From NCBI GenBank assembly GCA_938046585.1, contig CALIWR010000005.1, positions 62,001-126,000 on the forward strand: a stretch of DNA of 64,000 nt, written 5' to 3'. Each line of letters begins with the position of its first letter. Positions within the stretch are counted from its first letter, which is position 1. The DNA comes from an uncultured Propionibacteriaceae bacterium (GTDB lineage: Bacteria > Actinomycetota > Actinomycetes > Propionibacteriales > Propionibacteriaceae). The notes beneath the pieces were generated by a model, which had not been told where the DNA came from, did not search any database, and saw only the letters and a list, made by a program, of their open reading frames with translations. A program made the position numbers and the translations under genes. Shown in pieces: positions 56,074-64,000 of this stretch.

Positions 56074-59000
56074 ATGACACTCCAGCCCGCCGAAGTGTAC
56101 CTGCGACTTGCGCTGACCGGCCTGCCGGTCCCCGAGAACGCCGCCGAGACGGCGCACCTGATCGACCCGATCATCGCTCGGCAGCGAGAACTGAACCGGC
56201 GCCTGGCCGACCGGCTGTGCCCGGCCGACGCCCGGATCCAGCGTTTCTTGGATTCCTACTTCGAGGGGATCGACGAACGCCCGCAGCTGCCCCGGCGAAG
56301 CCTGGTGCTGGACTGTCCCGGGCTGGCCCGGACCCTCTCGCTGCCGGCCAACGCAGACGCTTTCACCTCACCGCTGTTGTCGAGCTACCGGCTCGCCAAC
56401 GGCGTGCTCCACAACCCGGCCAACGATCGGCGGACCACGGCCGGGGTCTTCCACATCAGCGAGGGCGGCAGCCCGATCCCTGACGACAAGCTGGCGGTGC
56501 CGCGTGAGGTCTTCGCCCGGATGCTGGTGAGGGCCTTCCAGCCCCCGGAGTCGGCGATGGAATTGCCGTACACGGCGGGGATGGCCGAGCCGGCCCGCTG
56601 TTTTGTGTCGCTTCTGCTGCGTCCCCTGGTGGTGCCGCAGGTGCCGGGCTATTCGCAGGCCAAGACCATGGAGACCAGGTTCATCGTCCCCGGCGGACTG
56701 GTCGCCAACCTCGACTTCGTCGAGTCGGTCTTCGGTAACGCCGGCGACCCGTACCTGCCCGAGAATGACGCCACCCTCGACCAGGCCACCTTTACCGGCA
56801 CCACCGGTTGCGTGATCCTGGCCCCGCATCTGACCCGGCTCACCAAGAAGGAACTGGGCCTGCCGCATATCGACCAGGCCACCGAGCGGCAGCGGCGCGA
56901 CCAGATGTGCTGGTCTGACGAGGACGAGCTGTACAACAACGGCCAGGCCTTCAAATGCTGCGCCCGTGACGAGCGGGGCGTGATCGTCACCGTGATCGCC
57001 GACAACTACTTCGGCTACTGCAAGAAAGAGGTCAAGACCCAGCTGTCGTACTCGGCTAACTTGATCGGAGGTGTCGAGGAGGAACACTCCGGTGGCGCGG
57101 TGGTCTTTGCCTCGTACAACAACGGGCAGGAGTTTACCGAGCACACCCCGGACGGCTATCACCTGGATGATGTCGTGGCCCGCGACCCGGAACGTTTCGC
57201 CTGCCAGCCCGAAGGTCACGCCCTCGACCTGATGCAGCCGCGGATCGTGCTGGTCCCCGCCAACGCCACCTTCTCGCTGCGGACCCAGACCATCAGCTGG
57301 CCAGCGGCTGACGGGGTGGCCACGATCCAGCTGCGAGCCGACCGCAGCTACCTATCCCCAGTCGGTTTCCGTACCGAGATGCGTCAGATCGCGGCTGACG
57401 GTAACCAGTGGAGCCTGATCTCGACCCAGCCGATGCCGACCACCTGCCACAAGCCGGCCACGGTGTCGGGCGGTGGCAAGTCCGAGATCAGCAAAGCGAT
57501 CTCGGATGCCATCATCCACGGCAACGCTTACACCGCCGACTACGACGCCGACATGGAGCAGGTGGCGGCGATCCTGGACGCGGACCTGTCCGGTCGGTTT
57601 AAGGACCCGGATCGGCGTACCGACACCCGGCCGATCCTGTCTGACCAGCGCTCGGTCGGCAGCGTGATCAAGCTGCTCACCCCAAGTTCGGTGGAGTACA
57701 CCGACGAGTACAACGACTGGCTGGCCTCGATCCCGCAGCACATCAAGGAACTGGTCTTTGTCATCAAGCGCTTCTACCGGCCCGAATGGGGAGCTGACTG
57801 GCGCAGCCATTTCACCGTGGGGATCATGAACGGCCGCAAGGGCAACGCCCTTCGCCTGGATGGGGAACGGATCCAGGTCAACACGCTGCGGGTCGGCTTC
57901 GACGAGGACGGCTCTTGGCGGATCTTCGGGCTGCGGCACGACTTCAACCCGGCGATCAAGGTGCAGACCGAGGACGACATCACCGCCTCGATCGTGGCCC
58001 CGCCCGGTGCGGCCCGGACCTGGCCGACGGTCTCCCGCAAATTCGTCGCGAACTGCGAACAGCTGCTCTTCCAGCGTCCCGATGACGCCATCCACCGCGG
58101 CTACGACACCCAAGCCGAGCTGGACATCTCCCAGCCAGGCACCTTCCTGTCCAACTTCCAGCCGCTGGACCGCGACGACGCGATCGCGATGCGTGACGAC
58201 GCGATCGGCTACCACGCCTTCACCGAGCCGATGCGTCGCCTGATCGGACAGGTGGCCGACGGACAGGTCAGCGAAACCTATTTCGTCTCCTCAGCCAATC
58301 CCCGGCTCGTCGGCGGCAAACCTTCGAAGAACCCCCGCTACCTGCAGCAGCGCCCGGACCTTTCCCATCCGGTGTCAACCGAGATCGCGGACGTCGCGGT
58401 GCACCTGCTGTGGCGGGTGCCGCTGTCGGAGCAGATCGCGCTGCCGGTGGACCTGGTTGCCGCCGGGCGGCGCAACAACCCGGCCGAACCGGGAGTGGCC
58501 CCGTTGTGCGCGTACAACCCGCTGCACTACATGGAACTGCCGGAGCTGTTCATGGAGTTCATCAGTTCGATGACGGGAAAGTCGCCCTCGACCACCGGCG
58601 CCGGCTCCGAAGGGGCCATGACCAAAGGCCCGTTCAACGCCATGCCCACGGTGTACGACTTGAACGCGGCGCTGCTGTCGTACGCGCTGACCGGCTACGA
58701 CGGCTGGCTGTCGGCAGCCGGCTATGTCGGGCCCAAGGTTCGCGTCGATCATGACGTCAGCCTGCTGGTGCCGGAAGTCTTCGCTCGGATGACAGCGCAG
58801 GAGCGCTCGGCTCAGGCCCTGATCGAGAACGGCTGTCTGGAACGGATCAGCGACATCACCTACCAGGGTCGCCTGGTCCGGGCCAGCCGGCTCGGCTACC
58901 GGATGACCGCTCGGTTCGCCCGCTGGTACTTCGGTCGAATCTTCATGCATCCGCATGTGGTGTTCACCCCCGAAATGCTGGCCCCCGAGCTGCAAGACCT

Positions 59001-59457
59001 GGAGGCCTACTGCGAATCGGTCGACACCATCGTCACCACTCACGAGCGGGTTGCCCAGGCCTACCTGCGCGACGGCTCGATCGAGCAGGCCTGCCCGCCG
59101 CTGCGGGCCCTGCTGGAGATCATGGCCCAGGGCCAGTCGCGGGAAGGCTGGGACCTCACCACGGCTGACTTCCGCCGGCTCTTCGAGAGGGACACCATCC
59201 TGGCCAGCGACTGGTACGCGGCCCGGCTCGACTCGCAGCAGGACGCCGATGTGCGCCACATCGAGCGGGGGATCGCCACCATGGAGCACTTCCTGCAGCG
59301 GGAAGGCAATGAGGAGGCGGCCAGCCGGATCGGTCTGGAGCAGCGGCTGGCGCGTTCCCGTGACGAATTGCGGTGGCGCCGTTCGGCCGAGTACCGGGCA
59401 CAACTGGTGGGTGCCCTGGGCCGGCAGCCGCTGGCGCTGCCGCCGGCTGGGTTCTGA
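56074..59457 (+). CDS. PPi-dependent phosphoenolpyruvate carboxykinase (PEP carboxytransphosphorylase)
   Basis: 1127 residues (~125 kDa), cytosolic, no membrane spans. I identify it with the PPi-type PEPCK of Propionibacterium, which interconverts PEP, CO2 and phosphate with oxaloacetate and PPi. This rests on its size, host group and similarity recalled for the family. Notable segments: KTMETRFIVPGGLVANLDFV, CCARDERGVIVTVIADNYFG, and the Lys/Ser/Thr-rich loop SMTGKSPSTTGAG (residues 832-844) followed by KGPFNAMPTVYD. That loop may bind PPi in place of the nucleotide P-loop. It lacks the standard ATP- or GTP-PEPCK P-loop. ATG 56074 is preferred to TTG 56062. A strong hairpin follows the stop. 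A search is needed to confirm. Confidence 0.75.
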   Translation: MTLQPAEVYLRLALTGLPVPENAAETAHLIDPIIARQRELNRRLADRLCPADARIQRFLDSYFEGIDERPQLPRRSLVLDCPGLARTLSLPANADAFTSPLLSSYRLANGVLHNPANDRRTTAGVFHISEGGSPIPDDKLAVPREVFARMLVRAFQPPESAMELPYTAGMAEPARCFVSLLLRPLVVPQVPGYSQAKTMETRFIVPGGLVANLDFVESVFGNAGDPYLPENDATLDQATFTGTTGCVILAPHLTRLTKKELGLPHIDQATERQRRDQMCWSDEDELYNNGQAFKCCARDERGVIVTVIADNYFGYCKKEVKTQLSYSANLIGGVEEEHSGGAVVFASYNNGQEFTEHTPDGYHLDDVVARDPERFACQPEGHALDLMQPRIVLVPANATFSLRTQTISWPAADGVATIQLRADRSYLSPVGFRTEMRQIAADGNQWSLISTQPMPTTCHKPATVSGGGKSEISKAISDAIIHGNAYTADYDADMEQVAAILDADLSGRFKDPDRRTDTRPILSDQRSVGSVIKLLTPSSVEYTDEYNDWLASIPQHIKELVFVIKRFYRPEWGADWRSHFTVGIMNGRKGNALRLDGERIQVNTLRVGFDEDGSWRIFGLRHDFNPAIKVQTEDDITASIVAPPGAARTWPTVSRKFVANCEQLLFQRPDDAIHRGYDTQAELDISQPGTFLSNFQPLDRDDAIAMRDDAIGYHAFTEPMRRLIGQVADGQVSETYFVSSANPRLVGGKPSKNPRYLQQRPDLSHPVSTEIADVAVHLLWRVPLSEQIALPVDLVAAGRRNNPAEPGVAPLCAYNPLHYMELPELFMEFISSMTGKSPSTTGAGSEGAMTKGPFNAMPTVYDLNAALLSYALTGYDGWLSAAGYVGPKVRVDHDVSLLVPEVFARMTAQERSAQALIENGCLERISDITYQGRLVRASRLGYRMTARFARWYFGRIFMHPHVVFTPEMLAPELQDLEAYCESVDTIVTTHERVAQAYLRDGSIEQACPPLRALLEIMAQGQSREGWDLTTADFRRLFERDTILASDWYAARLDSQQDADVRHIERGIATMEHFLQREGNEEAASRIGLEQRLARSRDELRWRRSAEYRAQLVGALGRQPLALPPAGF

Positions 59458-59693
59458 TCGGCCGAGCCGCTCCAAGGCCTCAGAGGTCGAGCCGATCAGG
59501 TGGATCTGGGCGCCCGTCGGACGCCCAGATCTGAGCGCCTGCAGCAGCCAGGCCGCCAGGACGCTGGTCCAGTGGTTGCGTCCCGCCAGGTGCTGGTCGA
59601 CCTTTTCCAGGATCTCAGTCTCGACGATCCTCGACAGCGGGGAGGAGCAGTCACGCGGATAGGCTGCTCGAGCCGCCGTGAGAGGAATGCCAT
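59458..59693 (-). pseudogene. Coding-like remnant on the minus strand, family unknown
   Basis: Between two plus-strand genes, the minus strand carries a GC3-rich frame at about 59458-59640. It reads SRIVETEILEKVDQHLAGR, then NHWTSVLAAWLLQALRSGR, then a tail with QIHLIGSTSEALERL. It has normal protein character but no start or stop of its own. An ATG at 59693 in another frame (MAFLSRRLEQPIRVTAPP) could join it by one frameshift near 59640. I read it as a possible gene remnant, and it may also be chance. Confidence 0.3.
59503..59531 (+). terminator. Stem-loop terminator after the PPi-PEPCK gene
   Basis: Perfect 10-bp repeat GATCTGGGCG / CGCCCAGATC with a nine-base loop, 46 bases after the stop. 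The rest of the 304-base gap holds a TACCCT -10 candidate (59723-59728) for the next gene and the minus-strand remnant. Confidence 0.65.
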
Positions 59694-59761
59694 GACTGAC
59701 GCTGGCAGCGCCCCAGAGGCGGTACCCTCAGCACGACACCCGGCCCTAAGGAGCACGACGC

Positions 59762-60142
59762 ATGTTGGACGTGGAACTGTCCCAGCTCGACAGCGCGGTC
59801 AGTGAACTGCAGGCGCAGCTGCGCGACGGCCTGGTCGCCGCCGACATCCTGGACCTGACCAGCGGCATCAGCCTGGCTGGGTTCAACGCGAACCCAGCTG
59901 CGACGGCGATGTTCCCGCTGATGGCCGACCAGATCAACAAGATGCTGGAGGGGATCGCCTACCCCGAGCTGAACCGGTTCTTCCTGCTCGATCTGCACAG
60001 CGACCATTCCCTGGTCGTGGTCCGATCCGGCGACGACCTGTTAGCCACTTTGCTGATCGACAACACCAAGACCACACTCGGGGTACTGCTCGGCGTCGCG
60101 ATCCCACGGGCCCTGGCCAATATTGACGCTGCCCGGCGTTGA
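59762..60142 (+). CDS. Small protein, possibly roadblock/LC7-like
   Basis: 126 residues. AAGGAG lies eight bases before the ATG. Pattern: helix LDSAVSELQAQL, then LDLTSGISLAGFNANPAATAMFPLMADQIN, strands FFLLDLHSDHSLVVVRSGDDLLATLLID and a closing helix VLLGVAIPRALANIDAA. The helix-strand order and the GISLAGFN turn recall roadblock/LC7 regulators of small GTPases, but I cannot confirm this. No signal peptide. Its stop precedes the dxr start by eight bases, so the two are probably co-transcribed. Confidence 0.7.
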   Translation: MLDVELSQLDSAVSELQAQLRDGLVAADILDLTSGISLAGFNANPAATAMFPLMADQINKMLEGIAYPELNRFFLLDLHSDHSLVVVRSGDDLLATLLIDNTKTTLGVLLGVAIPRALANIDAARR

Positions 60143-60150
60143 ACCCAGCC

Positions 60151-61317
60151 GTGCGTGACGTCATCCTGCTCGGCTCGACCGGGTCGATCGGCACCCAGAC
60201 CCTCGATGTCGTCGGCCGTCACCGGGGCCGCTTCCGGATCGCGGGGCTGGCCGCCGCAGGTAGCCAGGTCGAGCTCCTGGCCGACCAGGTACGCCGCTTC
60301 GCGCCACCCGTGGTCGCTGTTGGTAGCGACCGGGCGGCGGCCCAGCTGCGGGCCCTGATCGGACCACAGACCACGATCTGGGCTGGTCCTGACGCCGCAA
60401 CCCGGCTCGCCGGCTCCCGGTGCGATGTGGTGCTGAACGCCATCACCGGATCGGCCGGGTTGCTGCCCACCCTGGCTGCCCTGGCCGCAGGCACCACCGT
60501 GGCCCTGGCCAACAAAGAGTCGCTGGTGATTGGCGGTCGGCTGGTCACCGAGGCGGCTGCGCCCGGGCAGATCGTGGCCGTCGACTCAGAACACTCCGCC
60601 TTCGCCCAGGCCCTGCGAGCCGGACGGGCCGACGAAGTGCGCCGTCTGATCCTGACTGCCTCTGGCGGACCGTTCCGGGGACGTAGCCGGGCCGACCTAG
60701 CCGAGGTCACCTACGACCAGGCGATGGCTCACCCCACCTGGGCGATGGGCCGGGTGATCACGATCAACTCGGCGACCCTGGTCAACAAGGGACTGGAACT
60801 GCTCGAGGCAGGGCTGCTGTACCAGACCCCACTCGACCAGATCACGGTGGTGGTACACCCCCAGTCGGTTGTCCACTCGATGGTGGAATTCTGCGACGGC
60901 TCCACCATCGCCCAGTGCTCACCGCCGGACATGCGGCTGCCGATCGCGCTCGGGTTGACCTGGCCGCAGCGTCTGCCGGACGCCGCCGCGGCCTGTGACT
61001 GGACCCAGGCCGGTTCGTGGACCTTCGAGCCGCTCGACGCCGAGGCCTTTCCCGCCGTTGAACTGGCCCGGCGCTGCGGGATCGCCGGTGGCACTGCGCC
61101 AGCGGTTTTCAACGCCGTCAATGAGGTCTGCGTGGACGCCTTCTGCGAGCAGCGGCTGTCCTTCCTGGGGATCGTCGACACCGTAGCCGCGGTTGTCGAC
61201 GAGCACCTGGCCAGGCCCGACATAGACTCCCTGAGCGTCGAGGCGGTCCTCGCCGCCGATGCCTGGGCCCGCGACCGGGCCGTCCGGCTGACCAGCCGGC
61301 CGGTTGGAGAGGAGTAG
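60151..61317 (+). CDS. dxr: 1-deoxy-D-xylulose-5-phosphate reductoisomerase
   Basis: Second step of the MEP isoprenoid pathway; target of fosmidomycin. 388 residues: LLGSTGSIGTQTLDVV (NADPH site), ALANKESLV, metal ligands in VDSEHSA, SGGPFRG, TINSATLVNKGLELLEA, and VHPQSVVHSMVEF. GTG 60151 (MRDVILLGS) is preferred; a TTG at 60139 overlapping the upstream stop is possible. With ispG two genes downstream, two MEP steps lie together. Confidence 0.97.
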   Translation: MRDVILLGSTGSIGTQTLDVVGRHRGRFRIAGLAAAGSQVELLADQVRRFAPPVVAVGSDRAAAQLRALIGPQTTIWAGPDAATRLAGSRCDVVLNAITGSAGLLPTLAALAAGTTVALANKESLVIGGRLVTEAAAPGQIVAVDSEHSAFAQALRAGRADEVRRLILTASGGPFRGRSRADLAEVTYDQAMAHPTWAMGRVITINSATLVNKGLELLEAGLLYQTPLDQITVVVHPQSVVHSMVEFCDGSTIAQCSPPDMRLPIALGLTWPQRLPDAAAACDWTQAGSWTFEPLDAEAFPAVELARRCGIAGGTAPAVFNAVNEVCVDAFCEQRLSFLGIVDTVAAVVDEHLARPDIDSLSVEAVLAADAWARDRAVRLTSRPVGEE

Positions 61318-61318
61318 C

Positions 61319-62584
61319 GTGAACATCCTGCTGATGATCGTGGCCGCGATCGGGTTTTTCGTCCTGATCCTGGTCTCGATCGCGCTTCACGAAGTGGGGC
61401 ATATGGTGCCTGCCAAGAGATTCGGGGTCCGGGTCTCGCAGTACTTCGTGGGCTTCGGCAAGACCATCTGGTCGAAACAGGTCGGGGAGACCGAGTACGG
61501 GCTGAAACTGATCCCGCTTGGCGGCTATGTCCGGCTGGTGGGGATGTTCCCGCCCGAGTCGAAACGTCGTACCGGTCGGCTCGCCCAGATCGCTAACGAG
61601 GCCAGGGCAACCGAGTGGGAGACGATCACCCCCGACGACGTCCGCGATCAACGGCTCTTCTACCAGAAAAAGACCTGGCAGAAACTCATCGTGATGTTCG
61701 GCGGGCCGTTTATGAACATCCTGCTCGCCTACGGGATCTTTCTCGGCATCAACCAGTTCCACGGGCAACTGCAGTCGACGCTGCAGATCAAGTCGGTCGT
61801 TGCCTGCGTCACCGAAGCTCCTGCCGCCTGCGTCGAGTCGCCGGCCAAGGCCGCCGGGGCTCAGCCCGGCGACACGATCGTCGCCTTCAACGGGCAGCCG
61901 GTGTCGCGGTGGAGCGACCTGGTGACCCTAGTCCGGGCCAATGGCTCCGGCACCGTCCGGCTTACTGTGGACCGGGGCGGGCAGCGGATCGACCTCACAC
62001 CGGTTCCCGGCGCGGTACGCACGATGGCCGCGCTCGACGACCCGACCAAAACGGTGGAGGCAGGTTTCGTCGGGGTGCAGCCGAACTCCGCCCTAGTTCG
62101 GGTCGGCCCGGTCCAGACCGCGATCGACATGTGGGACCTGACCCGCCAGAGCGTGGTGGCCCTGATCGGCTTCCCAGCTAAGGTCATCACCACCGCCTAC
62201 GACCTGGTCACCGGAAAACCGCGGGACGTGAACGGCCCGATTAGCGTGGTCGGGGCGTCTCGGGCGGCGGGGGAGATCGCCACCACCGAGCGCTTGACCA
62301 CTCAGTCCCGGATCGCGTCGTACTTTTCGCTGCTGGCCGGGGTGAACCTGTTTGTGGCGCTGCTCAATCTGGTGCCGCTGCTGCCCTTCGACGGCGGGCA
62401 TATCGCGGGGGCGCTGTGGGAGGGGCTGCGTCGCGCGGTGTCTCGGCTGTTGCGCCGCCGCGACCCCGGCTACGTCGACACCGCCCGCTTGCTGCCGGTG
62501 GCGTATGTTGTAGGGGGTTTTCTGCTGTTCGCCGGCGCGGTGCTGATCGTGGCCGACATCATCAGTCCCGTCCGCATCTTCTAA
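61319..62584 (+). CDS. rseP: Site-2 protease RseP/RIP1 family
   Basis: Intramembrane zinc metalloprotease that cleaves anti-sigma factors and other membrane proteins. 421 residues: HExxH as LHEVGH near residue 24 in the first membrane span, a PDZ domain (about 165-235, AAGAQPGDTIVAFNGQPV), and the second active-site segment NLVPLLPFDGGHIAG in a late span. GTG 61319 has GGAGAGGAG upstream. The dxr-rip1-ispG order is the classic actinobacterial one. Confidence 0.95.
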   Translation: MNILLMIVAAIGFFVLILVSIALHEVGHMVPAKRFGVRVSQYFVGFGKTIWSKQVGETEYGLKLIPLGGYVRLVGMFPPESKRRTGRLAQIANEARATEWETITPDDVRDQRLFYQKKTWQKLIVMFGGPFMNILLAYGIFLGINQFHGQLQSTLQIKSVVACVTEAPAACVESPAKAAGAQPGDTIVAFNGQPVSRWSDLVTLVRANGSGTVRLTVDRGGQRIDLTPVPGAVRTMAALDDPTKTVEAGFVGVQPNSALVRVGPVQTAIDMWDLTRQSVVALIGFPAKVITTAYDLVTGKPRDVNGPISVVGASRAAGEIATTERLTTQSRIASYFSLLAGVNLFVALLNLVPLLPFDGGHIAGALWEGLRRAVSRLLRRRDPGYVDTARLLPVAYVVGGFLLFAGAVLIVADIISPVRIF

Positions 62585-62599
62585 CGCATCAGGAGTCTC

Positions 62600-63751
62600 G
62601 TGGCTGCCGTCAATCTGGGGATGCCGAAGGTGGCCCCCCCCGTCCTCGCCCCTCGCCGCAAGACCCGACAATTGAAGATCGGCAAGGTGCTCGTGGGAGG
62701 CGACGCGCCGGTCTCGGTACAGTCGATGACCACCACCAAGACCACCGACATCAACGGCACCCTGCAACAAATCGCCGAGTTGACCGCCAGCGGCTGCGAC
62801 ATCGTCCGGGTCGCCGTCCCCAGCCAAGACGACGCCGATGCGCTGCCGATTATCGCGAGGAAGTCACAGATCCCGGTAATCGCCGACATCCACTTCCAGC
62901 CCCGCTACGTCTTCACCGCGATCGAGGCCGGCTGCGCCGCGGTCCGGGTCAATCCCGGCAACATCAAAGCCTTCGACGACCGGATCGGCGAGATCGCCCA
63001 GGCCGCCAGCGAGGCTGGGGTGAGCCTGCGGATCGGGGTGAACGCCGGTTCGCTCGACAAGCGGCTGCTGGACAAGTACGGGGGCCCTACCCCGGAGGCG
63101 CTGGTGGAATCTGCCCTGTGGGAAGCCTCGCTGTTCGAGGAACACGGCTTCCGGGACTTCAAGATCTCGGTCAAACATCACGACCCGGTGGTGATGGTGC
63201 GGGCCTACGAACAACTCAGCGAACGGTGCGACTATCCGCTGCACCTGGGTGTCACCGAGGCCGGGCCGGCCTTCCAAGGCACCATCAAATCGGCGGTCGC
63301 CTTCGGGACCCTGCTGGCCCGCGGGATCGGCGACACGATCCGGGTCTCGTTGTCGGCGCCGCCGGTCGAGGAGGTGAAGGTCGGGGTCAAGATCCTGGAG
63401 GCACTGAATCTGCGCCCCCGGCACCTCGAGATCGTCTCCTGTCCTTCTTGCGGTCGGGCCCAGGTCGACGTGTACACCCTCGCCGAACAGGTCACCGAAG
63501 GCCTGCAGGGGATGGAGGTGCCGTTGCGGGTGGCGGTGATGGGCTGCGTCGTGAACGGCCCCGGCGAGGCCCGCGAGGCTGATCTGGGAGTGGCCTCCGG
63601 CAATGGGAAGGGCAAGATCTTCGTCCGCGGTGAGGTGATCAAAACAGTGCCCGAGGACCAGATCGTCGAGACCCTGCTAGCCGAAGCGAACCGGCTGGCC
63701 GAGGAAGTGGGCGAAATTGAGGGCAGCGCCCCGGTAGTCAGCGTCGTCTGA
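62600..63751 (+). CDS. ispG: 4-hydroxy-3-methylbut-2-enyl-diphosphate synthase IspG
   Basis: Fe-S enzyme of the MEP pathway that makes HMBPP. 383 residues: TIM barrel with VQSMTTTKTTD, IPVIADIHFQPR, VRVNPGNI, and C-terminal cluster Cys in SCPSCGRAQ and MGCVVNGPGEA. GTG start 15 bases after rseP. Stop overlaps the next ATG by one base. The enzyme depends on the Fe-S machinery encoded earlier in this window. Confidence 0.97.
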   Translation: MAAVNLGMPKVAPPVLAPRRKTRQLKIGKVLVGGDAPVSVQSMTTTKTTDINGTLQQIAELTASGCDIVRVAVPSQDDADALPIIARKSQIPVIADIHFQPRYVFTAIEAGCAAVRVNPGNIKAFDDRIGEIAQAASEAGVSLRIGVNAGSLDKRLLDKYGGPTPEALVESALWEASLFEEHGFRDFKISVKHHDPVVMVRAYEQLSERCDYPLHLGVTEAGPAFQGTIKSAVAFGTLLARGIGDTIRVSLSAPPVEEVKVGVKILEALNLRPRHLEIVSCPSCGRAQVDVYTLAEQVTEGLQGMEVPLRVAVMGCVVNGPGEAREADLGVASGNGKGKIFVRGEVIKTVPEDQIVETLLAEANRLAEEVGEIEGSAPVVSVV

Positions 63752-64000
63752 TGCCCGGCACCATCCGTACCCTCACCAACGCTGACCTGACCGACGCGGT
63801 CAGGGTGTTGATCCAGCGCCCGTTCGAGAACGCCTTCGTCGCCTCCCGGGTGCGTGTCGGCGGGCTCGAAGCGTTCACGCTGGGTTGCGAGATGTGGGGC
63901 TACGAGGAAGACGGCCGATTGGTGTCGCTACTGCACCACGGCACCAACCTGGTCCCGATCAACGCCACGCCGGCCGCGCTGGACGCGTACTGTGCCGCGC
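63751..64000 (+). CDS. GNAT-type acetyltransferase with DUF4081 domain, 5' part
   Basis: Begins ATG 63751 within the ispG stop (TGATG) and runs off the window. The first 83 residues (MPGTIRTLTNADLTDAVRVL, then FENAFVASRVRVGGLEAF, CEMWGYEEDGRLVSLLHHG, TNLVPINA) match the DUF4081 N-terminal domain of the acetyltransferase found after ispG in most Actinobacteria. Substrate unknown. The GNAT domain itself is outside the window. Confidence 0.82.
   Translation, partial: MPGTIRTLTNADLTDAVRVLIQRPFENAFVASRVRVGGLEAFTLGCEMWGYEEDGRLVSLLHHGTNLVPINATPAALDAYCAA

Noticed and set aside
58375..59475. 366-codon open frame on the minus strand under the PPi-PEPCK gene
   Set aside because: It mirrors the plus-strand gene and has no ribosome site. 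Only its extension beyond 59458 looks coding-like, and that is reported separately.

Overview
The window is a high-GC actinobacterial chromosome segment, most likely from the family Propionibacteriaceae. The gene order uvrA-uvrC-rapZ-yvcK-whiA-gap-pgk-tpiA-secG-rbpA, the zwf-opcA-pgl set, the sufR-BD-CSU-T cluster, the fabG-fabI pair and rpsB-tsf-pyrH-frr-cdsA-rlmN-dxr-rseP-ispG are all actinobacterial. An 1127-residue protein that I read as the PPi-dependent phosphoenolpyruvate carboxykinase of propionic acid bacteria narrows it further. Species cannot be fixed from the sequence alone. I see no tRNA, rRNA, insertion sequence, prophage or CRISPR array.

Layout. 1-6374: DNA repair (uvrA 3' part, uvrC) and the rapZ-yvcK-whiA block. 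6473-10234: lower glycolysis (gap, pgk, tpiA), then secG and the RNA polymerase-binding factor rbpA. 10273-11330: a decayed clan GH-A glycoside hydrolase. 11333-14653 (minus): zwf-opcA-pgl, where the pgl product has lost its recognisable catalytic residues. 14731-17242 (minus): two paralogous lipoprotein L,D-transpeptidases. 17319-21089 (minus): a maltose-type ABC importer without its own ATPase. 21325-26094 (minus): membrane H+-pyrophosphatase, a double DUF3349 protein, a small membrane protein and a Pit phosphate transporter. 26344-32861: the Fe-S assembly operon led by its repressor SufR. 33342-37073: two convergent three-domain paralogues with DUF6270-like N-termini, the least understood genes here. 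37313-47357: ABC-F protein, a lipoprotein, a rRNA methyltransferase-like gene, an atypical SDR, an NlpC/P60-like wall hydrolase, fabG-fabI, an orphan ABC ATPase with an NfeD-like partner, a bile-acid-symporter-like carrier and a SpoU methyltransferase. 47359-50481: deformylase, XerC-like recombinase and a double-M23 peptidase. 50797-64000: translation, nucleotide, lipid and isoprenoid genes with the PPi-PEPCK in the middle.

How the parts fit. Central carbon flow is well represented: triose phosphates to PEP entry, pentose phosphate entry, and a PEP/oxaloacetate enzyme that would use or make PPi. A proton-pumping pyrophosphatase and a phosphate carrier lie in the same window, which fits the PPi-based energy economy known for propionibacteria. 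Cell-envelope enzymes (two Ldts, NlpC/P60, double M23, FabI, CdsA, Dxr/IspG) are scattered between these blocks.

Regulation visible in the sequence. Many genes have a TANNNT-like -10 element ending exactly 6-7 bases before the start codon and no Shine-Dalgarno sequence (uvrC, rapZ, secG, pit, sufR, fabG, the orphan ABC ATPase, the SpoU methyltransferase, probably xerC and whiA). This indicates widespread leaderless transcription. The others have AAGGAG-type ribosome sites, which I used to choose starts. Several perfect inverted repeats mark terminators or mRNA processing sites.
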